From assembly GCF_023716465.1 (NCBI RefSeq), contig NZ_CP092415.1, positions 647,001 through 711,000 of the forward strand: a stretch of 64,000 bases of DNA, written 5' to 3'. How positions within the stretch are numbered: the stretch's first letter is position 1; the number at the start of each line of letters is the position of its first letter. This DNA comes from Flagellimonas marinaquae. Its GTDB lineage: Bacteria; Bacteroidota; Bacteroidia; Flavobacteriales; Flavobacteriaceae. This document shows positions 36,319 to 44,559 of the stretch, one piece after another. The translations under genes and the position numbers were made by a program. A model generated the notes under the pieces. The model had not been told where the DNA came from. It did no database searches and worked only from the letters and a program-made list of their open reading frames with translations.

Positions 36319-36975
36319 TTATAAATTGTTTTTATACCGGTTCCTCCCCAGATTGAACACTCCAACTTTAACTCCAATACCAAAAGAGTAGCCATTGAGG
36401 TCAACTGGACTGCCAGGAAGCATATCAAACTTACTTGAGAGGCGATATCTCCCCCCTATTTCCAATTGGAGGTATCTGGAAAAATTAAAAAGTACATTGA
36501 CCCCTGGTTCCGCTATAAAAAAAGTAGGCCAATTTTTGTCATCTCCAGCATAGGTGGCATCCCGTCCAGCAAAATCATCCTTGCCGTACCCCACGGTACC
36601 GCCCCCTATCAATAGTGGAAACGATAGGCTGAACTTGGAATGTCTGAAAAGAATGGGCTCGAAATGCAGCCCTCCATATCCCCCATAGACATCAAATTCA
36701 TTGGCATCCAAACCAAATTCATCCTGTTCCGAATAAAAGACGACTGCTATCAATCCCATTTCAAGTTTTTTATCCGCAACATATGCTGCCTTCAACCCCA
36801 TCATATAGGAGTTTTCATTATCAATTTCACCGTAGTGGGTCGTAAGGCCCATATAGACACCATGTACCACATTGTAACGGTCATTGAATTCGATGTAATC
36901 TTCTTCATTTTGTGCGATGAGCCCTTGGCACATCACTACAAGAATGCTTAAATAAATTGCTTTTTGATGTATCAT
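36319..36975 (-). CDS. Outer-membrane beta-barrel protein
   Basis: 218 residues with a signal peptide (ends IAQ, about residue 22). The mature sequence alternates hydrophobic residues in strands separated by turns rich in Gly, Asn and Asp, for example 'YGGYGGLHFEPILFRHSKFSLSFPLLIGGG', and the C-terminal strand is 'FGIGVKVGVFNL'. It resembles small porin-like OmpW/OprF barrels, but no specific family can be assigned. It sits in the sigma-anti-sigma-DUF4097-DUF2807 operon. Confidence 0.75.
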   Translation of the reverse strand: MIHQKAIYLSILVVMCQGLIAQNEEDYIEFNDRYNVVHGVYMGLTTHYGEIDNENSYMMGLKAAYVADKKLEMGLIAVVFYSEQDEFGLDANEFDVYGGYGGLHFEPILFRHSKFSLSFPLLIGGGTVGYGKDDFAGRDATYAGDDKNWPTFFIAEPGVNVLFNFSRYLQLEIGGRYRLSSKFDMLPGSPVDLNGYSFGIGVKVGVFNLGRNRYKNNL

Positions 36976-37070
36976 ACTGTTCGATTTTAATGGATAGGTA
37001 GCAACACTTTGGATTTATTAATCCAAATATTGTTTGATTGTTCTTGATATCTCATATGCTTTAAGTGAAA

Positions 37071-38156
37071 TCAGTTTTCTGAAAGAATGACAATACCCTT
37101 GTCTCCCTTAATGGACATCCTTCCAGTATGGGGAGTGCCATAAACCGCATGGACTTCACGTATTCTCTTCTTTTCATCCAAAACCTCGCTCTGAATATTC
37201 TTGAAGGATTTTGGAATCCGCAAAAGACCTTCGGTCAATATTGCTTTGAACCCAAATGAAACTCCAGAAACATTGAGGTGAATGTCCGATGACTCTTGAT
37301 CAATCGATATTTGTAATTCCGGATCGCTGATCCGCTTTACCTTTAACTCAGACAATTTCATGGACACGTCCATTGTATGGGAGAGGGTATCCACCGTCAT
37401 TCTTGAAAATTTAGACTTTATTTTAAGGGTACCTACCTTGTCCATCTTGACCTCATCCTTGTCAGAGGTCATGATCAATCTTGATATTTGCCTGAGTCTG
37501 ATTTCCGAGCCTTCACTGTGCAATTCCAGAGCTTCCACATTGTCCATATCGACTTCACCGTTGGCTACTTTCACAATTGATTGTCCCAAGGACTTGGTCT
37601 TTAAGGTCCCATACTCAAGGGTGAACCAAGCTTGTTCCAGATGATTGTTGACCCAAATATCACCATGCCCTATCACTGCGGCCAACTCTCCGTTCCATCC
37701 ATCAACAATCAGGTCTCCAAACCTATTCTGGATATCCAATGCCAAGTCTTTGGGAACATAGACCTTATAATCTATCTTCAAATGGATAATATCCATAGCG
37801 TTTCTATTTCCGGAGCTAATGTATTTATCCCAAAATCCCTTTTTAACTTCTTGGACCGATGAAATAACCTTTACCCCTTCAGGTATCTGCTCTTCCTTTA
37901 TTTCCACCTGATCAAGTAGGGTTCCAGGCCTACTCCCATTCTTACTATCGATGGAGATGCTCACCTTGATTAAAGCTTCATCTCTCTCCCATCCCCGTAC
38001 AAGGATATCCCCATGCTGGTTTTCCAGAAAGAGTCGTTGTGATTTGGGTACGGTGAACGATTTCTCCCATTGTTTGGTACTCGCTTTCTGTCCATATACC
38101 AAATGACAAAAAAGCAATATGGACAATACCCATAGGTTATAGACTATAGCCTTCAT
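37071..38156 (-). CDS. DUF4097-like beta-helix protein, secreted
   Basis: 361 residues with a signal peptide (ends YGQ, about residue 23). The sequence is a parallel beta-helix of DUF4097/GIN type: 'LENQHGDILVRGWERDE', 'IQNRFGDLIVDGWNGELAAVIGHGDIWV', 'VANGEVDMDNVEALELHSEGSEIRL', 'LKIKSKFSRMTVDTLSHTMDVSM'. It overlaps the end of the putative anti-sigma gene by 20 nt, so it is the third gene of that operon and probably its output or partner. Confidence 0.8.
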   Translation of the reverse strand: MKAIVYNLWVLSILLFCHLVYGQKASTKQWEKSFTVPKSQRLFLENQHGDILVRGWERDEALIKVSISIDSKNGSRPGTLLDQVEIKEEQIPEGVKVISSVQEVKKGFWDKYISSGNRNAMDIIHLKIDYKVYVPKDLALDIQNRFGDLIVDGWNGELAAVIGHGDIWVNNHLEQAWFTLEYGTLKTKSLGQSIVKVANGEVDMDNVEALELHSEGSEIRLRQISRLIMTSDKDEVKMDKVGTLKIKSKFSRMTVDTLSHTMDVSMKLSELKVKRISDPELQISIDQESSDIHLNVSGVSFGFKAILTEGLLRIPKSFKNIQSEVLDEKKRIREVHAVYGTPHTGRMSIKGDKGIVILSEN

Positions 38157-38688
38157 AATTTTCTTTTTCTTTAGTGGACCTCTTTATCTGACTTAAGAAA
38201 TTTTCAATGAGTTCGATCCGTATTTTCTGGTTTTGTACAAGTGCCTCCAGCACCCTTTCATTATTGACGTTGTTCTGCAGCTCTGCCTCCAATTCATTAT
38301 ATTCCAGATCCAGCCTATTGAGAAATCTCAAAAAGTCCTCCTTGTCGTTCCTCGACAGGCCTGGGTGCTGTTCAAGCCGTTTCCTATAATGATTAATTGT
38401 TGCGGTGTAGTGTAAGTTTATCTTTGTCAGTTCCTGCTCCATGGGAGCAGCAATGAATGGTCCTTCTCGCTTGATATCATAGATCAAAAACCCACTAATC
38501 AAGATTCCGATCAACAACAAAAAGCTCGCTGCAATTTGACAACTTGGATTTCTCCAATACGAAATCTTCTTAACCTCTTTTTCATGCAACGATTGTTCAA
38601 TTTTGGACCAAAGCCGTTCTGTATCGAGATGATGGTCATCGAACGATCGGCGATGCTTTCTTATAAAATTTTCAAAGTGTTCCATCAT
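38137..38688 (-). CDS. Putative anti-sigma factor, membrane protein
   Basis: 183 residues. An N-terminal cytoplasmic segment (about 1-50, with LDTERLWSKIEQSLHEKE) is followed by one transmembrane helix (about 53-70, IAASFLLLIGILISGFLIYD) and a long charged helical periplasmic part predicted to form coiled coil. The start codon overlaps the sigma-factor stop by 4 nt (ATGA at 38685-38688). Order, topology and overlap are those of sigma/anti-sigma pairs; the binding domain itself is not of a recognised family. Confidence 0.65.
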   Translation of the reverse strand: MMEHFENFIRKHRRSFDDHHLDTERLWSKIEQSLHEKEVKKISYWRNPSCQIAASFLLLIGILISGFLIYDIKREGPFIAAPMEQELTKINLHYTATINHYRKRLEQHPGLSRNDKEDFLRFLNRLDLEYNELEAELQNNVNNERVLEALVQNQKIRIELIENFLSQIKRSTKEKENYEGYSL

Positions 38689-39224
38689 AAGTCTTTTAAA
38701 ATGTGGAGAAGCTTTTTTTTGGCTCTGTGATATTGTGATTTTGATGTCGATGGGGATATCGATAAAAACCCGGCAATTTCGTCATGGGTATATCCCTCTA
38801 TCAGATATAGCACAATGATCTGTTTGTATCCTTTCGGTAGCAAACCGATTCCCACCTTTATCTGATTGACATCCATGTTCACTTCCTCAGGGTCTTCAAC
38901 CTTATGCAGGTAGAATTCATGATTCTTGAAAGGGGTTGTTTCCACTTTTTGTCTTTTTAAATGATTGATGCAATTATTGATGACGATCCGTTTTAACCAA
39001 TAGCCGAAACTGCTTTCATATTTAAATTTCCCAAGGTTCGTAAATGCATCCACAAAGCTTTCCTGTACCACATCTTCGGCATCCTCCTTCGAGTATAACA
39101 TTCGCATCCCTATATTGAACATGGCTCCCACATAAAGGTTATATAATTTGTATTGAGCTTCACGATTGCCTGATTTACTGCCCTCAACAAGTTCTTTGTG
39201 TATAAAACGGATTTCGGTTTCCAA
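38685..39224 (-). CDS. ECF-type RNA polymerase sigma factor
   Basis: 179 residues with sigma region 2 ('YNLYVGAMFNIGMRMLYSKEDAEDVVQESFVDAFTNLGKF') and region 4 ('IGLLPKGYKQIIVLYLIEGYTHDEIAGFLSISPSTSKSQYHRAKKKLL'), the layout of ECF sigma factors. It is first in a minus-strand operon: sigma, membrane partner, DUF4097, beta-barrel, small ORF, DUF2807. The operon probably serves envelope stress or surface remodelling. Confidence 0.93.
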   Translation of the reverse strand: METEIRFIHKELVEGSKSGNREAQYKLYNLYVGAMFNIGMRMLYSKEDAEDVVQESFVDAFTNLGKFKYESSFGYWLKRIVINNCINHLKRQKVETTPFKNHEFYLHKVEDPEEVNMDVNQIKVGIGLLPKGYKQIIVLYLIEGYTHDEIAGFLSISPSTSKSQYHRAKKKLLHILKDL

Positions 39225-39257
39225 TGCAATTACTATTAATTCATATTCCCATATCAG

Positions 39258-39292
39258 GCAAAATCACACTCAGTGACAACCAAAAATCAAAA
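39258..39292 (-). promoter_or_regulatory. Predicted promoter of the ECF sigma operon
   Basis: Reading the minus strand: TTTTG at 39292-39288, 21 nt, TGATTTTGC at 39266-39258, which fits the Bacteroidetes TTTG-N19/21-TAnnTTTG consensus with one mismatch. It lies 33 nt upstream of the sigma start codon. Confidence 0.4.
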
Positions 39293-39709
39293 GGGTTGCA
39301 TCTGGAATCTTTTTTTTCCCAGAAAAGAAAAATCAATGACCGCAGCCTTAACTGCGTCAATCTGAATGTTGGGTCCTACCAGAACTGAATGTGAAATAAA
39401 TAGGTAAATGGGGCAATAGAGACCGAATACAAGTACGATCAAAAATCAGTACTGCACTTTAACTAAACTTAACATCCCAAGGATTGGATATACCAAAAAT
39501 GTAAAGTTAGGCAAGGGGTTAGGAAGCAAAATAGAACAGCATAAATCTAGCATACAGCTCCATCATTGAAGCTATAATTAAACCTGGGGTTTGAAAATCA
39601 GTATAGTTCGATTATAAAGAATACATATGGAATGGACCGAGATGGACGGCCATTGGAGTGATTGGAATTAGATGGTCAAAACACCATAAGAGTTGTACCA
39701 AAATCCCTA
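39293..39709. other. Intergenic region between sigma factor and AraC genes
   Basis: About 420 nt on both sides of which genes point minus. No gene, hairpin or repeat was recognised apart from the sigma promoter next to it. Confidence 0.5.
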
Positions 39710-40795
39710 CTATCCATACTTCGCCGCTAAATGGGTTTTTCTATACGAAGACGGTGTTTCCCCCACCATATTTTTAAACACTGTATTGAAAACGGACTTA
39801 CTGTTGAACCCAGCTTCGTACAAAATCGATAATATGGTAACGTCCTGATCAGTATTCTCCAAAAGGTTTTTGGCCTCTTCGATACGGTAAGCATTTATAA
39901 AATCGTAATAATTTCCTTCATAATAGGTATTGATAATTGCCGAAGTGTTCCGTGTAGACTCCCCTATGGCATCGGACAAATCCCCGATTTTTAAATCAGG
40001 AATTTTATAGAGCTCCTTTTCTTGGACGATACGGCACAAATCCTCGTATTTCTTTCTTGTTACTACATCACTGGAATAAGTTTTTACAACTTTTGGCACC
40101 AGTGTGTTATAAAAATATTCAGGATTTGAAAAAAGCATGAATAGGGTAATATTTGCCAATACAATCAATAGCAACATCCCCAAAATAAGGCTGAGCTGAG
40201 AAAGCACAGGGGAAGCAAGCATGGTCGAATTGACCAGGAACAATAGCCATACCATCAAAAAAATAATCAATATCAACTTTATCCATTTGGAGACCTCCCT
40301 GCTTTTTTTGGAAGTAGCCTGGTACTTGCCAAAAATCCACAGGCTAGCCAATGTGTACCCGATTACCTGAATAAAATACAGACTCTCAAAGGTGTTCCTA
40401 AGGTTCGCCATCAACTTAAAGCCAGCACCTGAACGATCTATAAACAAATAAAAAACAACAGCGATGCTGAGCAATGAAAATATGATGAATGGGATAAAAT
40501 GAATTCTATGTCGTTTAATGGAAACTTCACCTTTGGTTATGTGTTCCGAAAAGAAATACAGGAATGGGGCATAAAAAAAAAGAAAGGAATTCATCAAGAC
40601 TCCCAGTCCATAAATCCAAATGCTATCAGGAAAGGATTCTCCTATAATCAAATCATTACTTAGCAATGTGAGTCCTTTTCCCAATAAAAAAAATGAGAAA
40701 ACATAAATTGCCGGGTCTAGCTTACGCTTGTTGTACCAGATAAAGCCGGTAGCCATCAAAAAATTAAAAGCCGCAATGAGCTGTATGATATCCAT
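39710..40795 (-). CDS. Membrane-tethered AraC-family transcriptional regulator
   Basis: 361 residues: about seven transmembrane helices (1-235) and an AraC domain (about 250-355) with 'IPDLKIGDLSDAIGESTRNTSAII' and 'EAGFNSKSVFNTVFKNMVGETP'. It is the fourth of this architecture in the window. No target gene is adjacent except the sigma operon, which it may or may not control. Confidence 0.85.
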   Translation of the reverse strand: MDIIQLIAAFNFLMATGFIWYNKRKLDPAIYVFSFFLLGKGLTLLSNDLIIGESFPDSIWIYGLGVLMNSFLFFYAPFLYFFSEHITKGEVSIKRHRIHFIPFIIFSLLSIAVVFYLFIDRSGAGFKLMANLRNTFESLYFIQVIGYTLASLWIFGKYQATSKKSREVSKWIKLILIIFLMVWLLFLVNSTMLASPVLSQLSLILGMLLLIVLANITLFMLFSNPEYFYNTLVPKVVKTYSSDVVTRKKYEDLCRIVQEKELYKIPDLKIGDLSDAIGESTRNTSAIINTYYEGNYYDFINAYRIEEAKNLLENTDQDVTILSILYEAGFNSKSVFNTVFKNMVGETPSSYRKTHLAAKYG

Positions 40796-41110
40796 GTTAA
40801 CAAAAGTACTTTTCCATCCGCTATTATAGGGACGTTAAGATAATTTGATTAATAATTTTTTCCTAAAACTTTATGACTCTTCTTCAAAAACAATACTTCT
40901 AAAAACAGATGTAACCATTAAAACATTGACTTATCGGTTCTCTACTTAAGTTCCAGACAATACATTTTCGATCGGGAAAAATAGCCATAGGGTTGAGCCC
41001 AAAGCTGCCAGCCTGTCAATGACAGGTGTTCTTCTTAAACAAATAGATAAATGAAGCATGATAGGACTTAGTATAGAACGATTGTCAAAATAGGACATTA
41101 GAACTGTGAT

Positions 41111-41148
41111 TAGGTTACAATCTATAAAATCGGTTTACCTGTAACCTA
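41111..41148. repeat. 9-bp perfect inverted repeat
   Basis: TAGGTTACA at 41111-41119 and TGTAACCTA at 41140-41148, with a 20-nt spacer. It overlaps the end of the relic frame at 41135. It may be a regulator site or part of an element end. Confidence 0.5.
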
Positions 41149-41266
41149 TGTGATTGTTATGGCTTTCCCCAAGATATTCTTTGGAAAGCTCCGAAAACGT
41201 CCTTCGAACAAAAATCTTTGGAACTGAAATCAACCCAATGGCAATAAAAACCGCAAAAAAAGCCAT
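41135..41266 (-). pseudogene. Relic ORF, C-terminal part of a membrane protein
   Basis: A 43-codon frame begins with MAFFAVFIAIGLISVPKIFV and ends HNNHIGYR. It has one hydrophobic helix and a basic tail and looks like the C-terminal helix of a transporter. Upstream a shifted frame (KDVFNVMDNEG) may be further erosion. The family is not recognised. Confidence 0.3.
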
Positions 41267-41397
41267 GTGGATGTTATTGATACAAAGCAGCAATTTGGGA
41301 TAAAAGGAATCCGACCTTCATTGTCCATTACATTAAATACATCCTTGCTGATGTACACTTGTTATCACCCTGCATACAGTTGTTACAAAAAGTATAC

Positions 41398-41420
41398 ATA
41401 ATCGGAAAAAATCCGATTAT
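41398..41420. terminator. Hairpin downstream of the HipA-like operon
   Basis: ATAATCGGA at 41398-41406 and TCCGATTAT at 41412-41420 form a perfect 9-bp stem with a 5-nt A loop. It lies 97 nt past the HipA-kinase stop (minus strand), followed on that strand by GTATACTTTTT, so it may terminate the toxin-antitoxin transcript. Confidence 0.4.
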
Positions 41421-41516
41421 CCAATCATGAAATGATAATATAAAATTGTATATATGGAACAAACACTTCATTGGAAAGTACATCGATTTGATCTTAAGAC
41501 ACCAATAAATGAATCG

Positions 41517-42440
41517 TTAAAACATCTTCAACCGATGCTCAAGTATTTTGGAATACTTTTCTTTCATGTCATCGGAAAGAAAAGAAATCGATATTAAATC
41601 CTTCCATTTCTGTTTTGCCTTAAACATGTCCTGAAGTATAGTTTCTATAGTTTTTTCGTTCAATTGCAATCGCTCCTTCGCATAATAATCCGTAAAGTCT
41701 GATGCTTTTAAATTACTTTTTTTTCCTTTCAGGTTCAATGCAATCTCTTCTTCAGGGTTTTTGATCGCAATGGAGGAGTTCAACAAATCGTATGCAGGTG
41801 CCAGCGTCGTTTTACCATTCTTTGTAATTAAGGAAAAGTTTTTAAGGTGCATATCCTCATTTCCAGTCACAAAACAAAAAACTATTCTCTTGAAGAATTC
41901 CACTTTCTCAACCACAGGAAACGTACAAAATTCCTCAATAACGGGTACCAATTTCTCCATACTAAAACGATACTTGGTATCTCTGGTATTTCCAGTCAAT
42001 TGAGCAAAATCTTCCGTTGCATATTTTTTCCCTTTACCATATCTGTCAAAACGTTTGATAAAATAGGACAGACTTCCATCCTTGCCATAAACCATTCCAT
42101 GAAAGGGCACATTGATACCAAGGACCTTGGCCATCCGCATGGTCAGGTCCTCATTCTCCGGTAATTCCGGAAAAATATCATTTTGGGGTTTTATGATGTA
42201 GGTTCCGAATTGATCCACTACTTTAAACTCTTGTTCGACCACGGAAATATTCGCACTTAATTTAGGCTGTACTCCCTGTATGGATAATTTCTTTGCCCTG
42301 TTTGCCGCCTCTCTCCTCAATTCCGAGGCTGTATAGGGCAAATCATTTAAACCGGTCAACTTGGCAGCAATCATTTTGAGACTTTTCTCACTATATTTTG
42401 CCGTACCGCAAGGTTCATATGTGATAGGACACCTATTCAT
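41517..42440 (-). CDS. HipA-like kinase core (toxin subunit, HipT-like)
   Basis: 307 residues. The HipA C-terminal kinase signatures are visible: the Gly-rich loop LSIQGVQPKLS (about residue 53), 'SYFIKRFDR' with the Lys for ATP, the catalytic-loop GNEDMHLKNFSLI, and the metal-binding LAPAYDLLNS. HipA-type kinases phosphorylate tRNA synthetases and arrest growth. The N-terminal lobe of HipA is encoded separately by the gene that overlaps this start by 8 nt, as in HipBST systems, where the kinase subunit is HipT. Confidence 0.88.
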   Translation of the reverse strand: MNRCPITYEPCGTAKYSEKSLKMIAAKLTGLNDLPYTASELRREAANRAKKLSIQGVQPKLSANISVVEQEFKVVDQFGTYIIKPQNDIFPELPENEDLTMRMAKVLGINVPFHGMVYGKDGSLSYFIKRFDRYGKGKKYATEDFAQLTGNTRDTKYRFSMEKLVPVIEEFCTFPVVEKVEFFKRIVFCFVTGNEDMHLKNFSLITKNGKTTLAPAYDLLNSSIAIKNPEEEIALNLKGKKSNLKASDFTDYYAKERLQLNEKTIETILQDMFKAKQKWKDLISISFLSDDMKEKYSKILEHRLKMF

Positions 42441-42747
42441 CTTCCATAGGTTTTACAGTTACCGCACCTACCAAATCAGCACCAGTGGCCATTAATTGGG
42501 AGAAATAATCATTGTGGTCAATTTTGGAAATCTTAAGTAGTCCTTCCAACATTATACCTTCAGGCAACAATCCTTCAAAAAAGGGAGGGAACCCATTAAA
42601 ACTGAATTCCTTTTGATCAACGGGCATGGTCAATGAAATCGCCTGACCACTGTAATCATCATCATATGTAAACATATACTCCTGAGGAGAGATTTCCGTT
42701 AAAACACCAGCCCTTTTTCCATGGGTATATACCACTGCCTTTCTCAT
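42433..42747 (-). CDS. HipA N-terminal domain protein (HipS-like)
   Basis: 104 residues corresponding to the N-terminal subdomain of HipA: 'VYTHGKRAGVLTEISPQEYMFTY', then 'FPPFFEGLLPEG' (the LPEG motif), 'LLKISKIDHNDYFSQLMATGADLVGAVTV'. In HipBST this small protein neutralises the kinase. It overlaps HipB by 4 nt and the kinase by 8 nt, so the three genes are translationally coupled. Confidence 0.85.
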   Translation of the reverse strand: MRKAVVYTHGKRAGVLTEISPQEYMFTYDDDYSGQAISLTMPVDQKEFSFNGFPPFFEGLLPEGIMLEGLLKISKIDHNDYFSQLMATGADLVGAVTVKPMEDE

Positions 42748-42959
42748 ACGTTTTCAGTCAATGGGCTTTTAAATTCCACTTCTATGTTCAATACCTGGAG
42801 CACGGCAAGGATGTTGCTCCAACGAACAGTCTCCTTATTTTTTTCGATATCAAAGACGGTTGTCTTACCTATACCGGCCAAATTGGCCAGTTCAAGCTGT
42901 GTCAGCCCTGCTTTCTTGCGATGGTTTTTAACCATCAAACCTAAATCAAAATCCGACAT
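42744..42959 (-). CDS. hipB: HipB-like antitoxin, XRE-type DNA-binding protein
   Basis: 71 residues, nearly all an XRE-type helix-turn-helix: 'LGLMVKNHRKKAGLTQLELANLAGIGKTTVFDIEKN'. It is the antitoxin and operon repressor. Its start codon is 3 nt past a conserved near-palindrome (42963-42980); two more copies lie 72 and 142 nt further upstream. Confidence 0.85.
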   Translation of the reverse strand: MSDFDLGLMVKNHRKKAGLTQLELANLAGIGKTTVFDIEKNKETVRWSNILAVLQVLNIEVEFKSPLTENV

Positions 42960-42962
42960 TTT

Positions 42963-42980
42963 TTACCGTTTAAACAGTAA
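42963..42980. promoter_or_regulatory. HipB operator-like site 1
   Basis: TTACCGTTTAAACAGTAA, a near-perfect palindrome with half-sites TTACYG. It begins 4 nt before the hipB start codon (minus strand). It shares TTACCG-N6-CAGTAA with the sites at 43035 and 43105. Confidence 0.7.
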
Positions 42981-43034
42981 ATATACGTATTTCATCAATT
43001 AAATAGTTGTTGAAACCAATTAATTTGATTGTAA

Positions 43035-43052
43035 TTACCGTTATAGCAGTAA
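43035..43052. promoter_or_regulatory. HipB operator-like site 2
   Basis: TTACCGTTATAGCAGTAA, the same TTACCG-N6-CAGTAA pattern, 72 nt from site 1. The even spacing suits cooperative binding or looping by HipB. Confidence 0.65.
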
Positions 43053-43104
43053 TATCACCTATTAATATCAAGTTCTCTAGTTAAACTAGTGCAATGGCTA
43101 AATA

Positions 43105-43122
43105 TTACCGCTAAAACAGTAA
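43105..43122. promoter_or_regulatory. HipB operator-like site 3
   Basis: TTACCGCTAAAACAGTAA, the same pattern, 70 nt from site 2 and 142 nt from site 1. No further copies were seen in the window. Confidence 0.65.
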
Positions 43123-43536
43123 TTTTTCGAGATACTCATCTTTCCAAATCCTTATTTGAAAAAATTGACTAGAGGGGAAACACTGTATAATCGTACTTCC
43201 AGCCAAAGCTTAGTATTGAACAGATTATTTATACTGTTTAAATAGACAGCATTTAAAAGAACCAACATTTAGACCATATGAATTCGATCATCTTACACCA
43301 TATTTAATTGATAGTCAGACGTTTAATTATAAAGTAACCTATTCGGTGAGCATAAAATTTTGAAAGGCTCAAAATCATATTAAATAAAGGGTTTCCAAGA
43401 ATAGGTTCTGGTGCCTCTACCCCTATCCAAAAAATACAGGTCCTCCCCGTTCCCCTTAAATGGAATCCATTGAGTTAATTGTTCATTTAATCGCTTATTA
43501 TATCCCGTTAAAATTTATCTGTACCTGTTGTAAAGA
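43123..43536. other. Intergenic region between hip operators and iolG
   Basis: About 410 nt. On the minus strand, just past the iolG stop, one open frame without a start reads GNGEDLYFLDRGRGTRTYSW and looks like eroded coding sequence (ending around 43380). No terminator was recognised. Confidence 0.45.
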
Positions 43537-44544
43537 TTAGCCTATTTCTGAAATTTTTACCGGTCTACCCTCTTGTAATGATTTATATGCAGCAAGTCCA
43601 ATTTTTAAGGATTGCATTCCATCCGCTCCTGTAACCGGCATTGCTTTATCATCTAAAAGAGCATTAATGAATTCCAATATTTCTGCCTTGTAGGCATCTT
43701 GATAGCGATCTAAAAAAAAGTGTAACGGAAGTGCTGCATGAATTCCTTGTTTATTGTAGAGTTTATGTGAATCATGAAAATTATTGTTGGATTGTACCAT
43801 GCCCTTAGACCCAAAGACTTCAACTCGTTGATCATATCCATAGGCCGCTTCCCTACTATTGTCAATTATGGCAAGAGTGCCATCAGTATAGGTTAACGTA
43901 ATTATTGCTGTATCAATATCTCCGGCAGCTCCTATATTTTGATCGATAAGAACTGCACCTTTGGCATACACTTCGGCTATTTCTTTCCCTACAATGAATC
44001 TTGCCATATCAAAATCATGAATGGTCATGTCCAAGAATAGTCCACCAGACTTCTTAATATAACTTAGGGGCGGAGCTTCAGGATCTCTACTGGTAATTTT
44101 AACCAAATGTGGCTTACCCACTGCTTCATTTTTTACAAGTTCCCTTACCTTACGAAATTCCTTATCAAATCTTCTATTGAAACCTAACATTAGTTTAACC
44201 TCGGTTCGATCTATTACATCCATTACCTCAGATACTTTAGAAAGTGAAAGGTCAAGAGGTTTCTCGCAAAAAATGTGGATTCCTTTCTTTGCGGACATTT
44301 CAACATACTTAGCATGGGTATCTGTTGGGGAACATATCAATATAGCATCAATTGAACTACTAGATAGCATATCTTCAAATATGTCAAAGGTGGATATCAC
44401 CCCCTTTTCCTTGGCATACTTCAAGGAATCTTTATTGGGGTCAGTAGCGGCAACCACTTCAACATAAGGTATCAATAGAAGGTTATTTAGATGAATTTTG
44501 CCTATTCTTCCCAACCCGGCAATGGCTATTTTTATCTTTTTCAT
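43537..44544 (-). CDS. iolG: Inositol 2-dehydrogenase (Gfo/Idh/MocA family)
   Basis: 335 residues. The NAD-binding Rossmann domain starts with IAGLGRIGKIHLNNLL (GxGxxG), continues to ICSPTDTHAKYVEMSAKKGI and then CEKPLDLS, the 'EKP' motif of Gfo/Idh/MocA enzymes, and the C-terminal domain carries the catalytic 'DMTIHDFDMARFI' with His. It oxidises myo-inositol to scyllo-inosose, the first step of the pathway. It is the last gene of the operon, 15 nt after iolE. The family alone would not prove the substrate; the operon does. Confidence 0.88.
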   Translation of the reverse strand: MKKIKIAIAGLGRIGKIHLNNLLLIPYVEVVAATDPNKDSLKYAKEKGVISTFDIFEDMLSSSSIDAILICSPTDTHAKYVEMSAKKGIHIFCEKPLDLSLSKVSEVMDVIDRTEVKLMLGFNRRFDKEFRKVRELVKNEAVGKPHLVKITSRDPEAPPLSYIKKSGGLFLDMTIHDFDMARFIVGKEIAEVYAKGAVLIDQNIGAAGDIDTAIITLTYTDGTLAIIDNSREAAYGYDQRVEVFGSKGMVQSNNNFHDSHKLYNKQGIHAALPLHFFLDRYQDAYKAEILEFINALLDDKAMPVTGADGMQSLKIGLAAYKSLQEGRPVKISEIG

Positions 44545-44559
44545 GTATTGGTAGATTAA

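Larger units (their letters stand above)
40796..41516. other. Intergenic region with decayed ORF and hairpins
   Basis: 720 nt. It contains an inverted repeat at 41111-41148, a 43-codon relic frame at 41135-41266 and a perfect hairpin at 41398-41420. The remainder is AT-rich without recognisable genes. Confidence 0.5.

Noticed and set aside
36096..36428. Full 110-codon minus-strand frame around the small ORF
   Set aside because: The first 40 codons lie inside the beta-barrel gene in another frame; the start at 36308 fits the operon spacing better.
41371..41390. TGTTAT and TGTTAC near the hip 3' side as a promoter module
   Set aside because: Spacing is 21 rather than 22 nt and the TTACCAAA box is missing.
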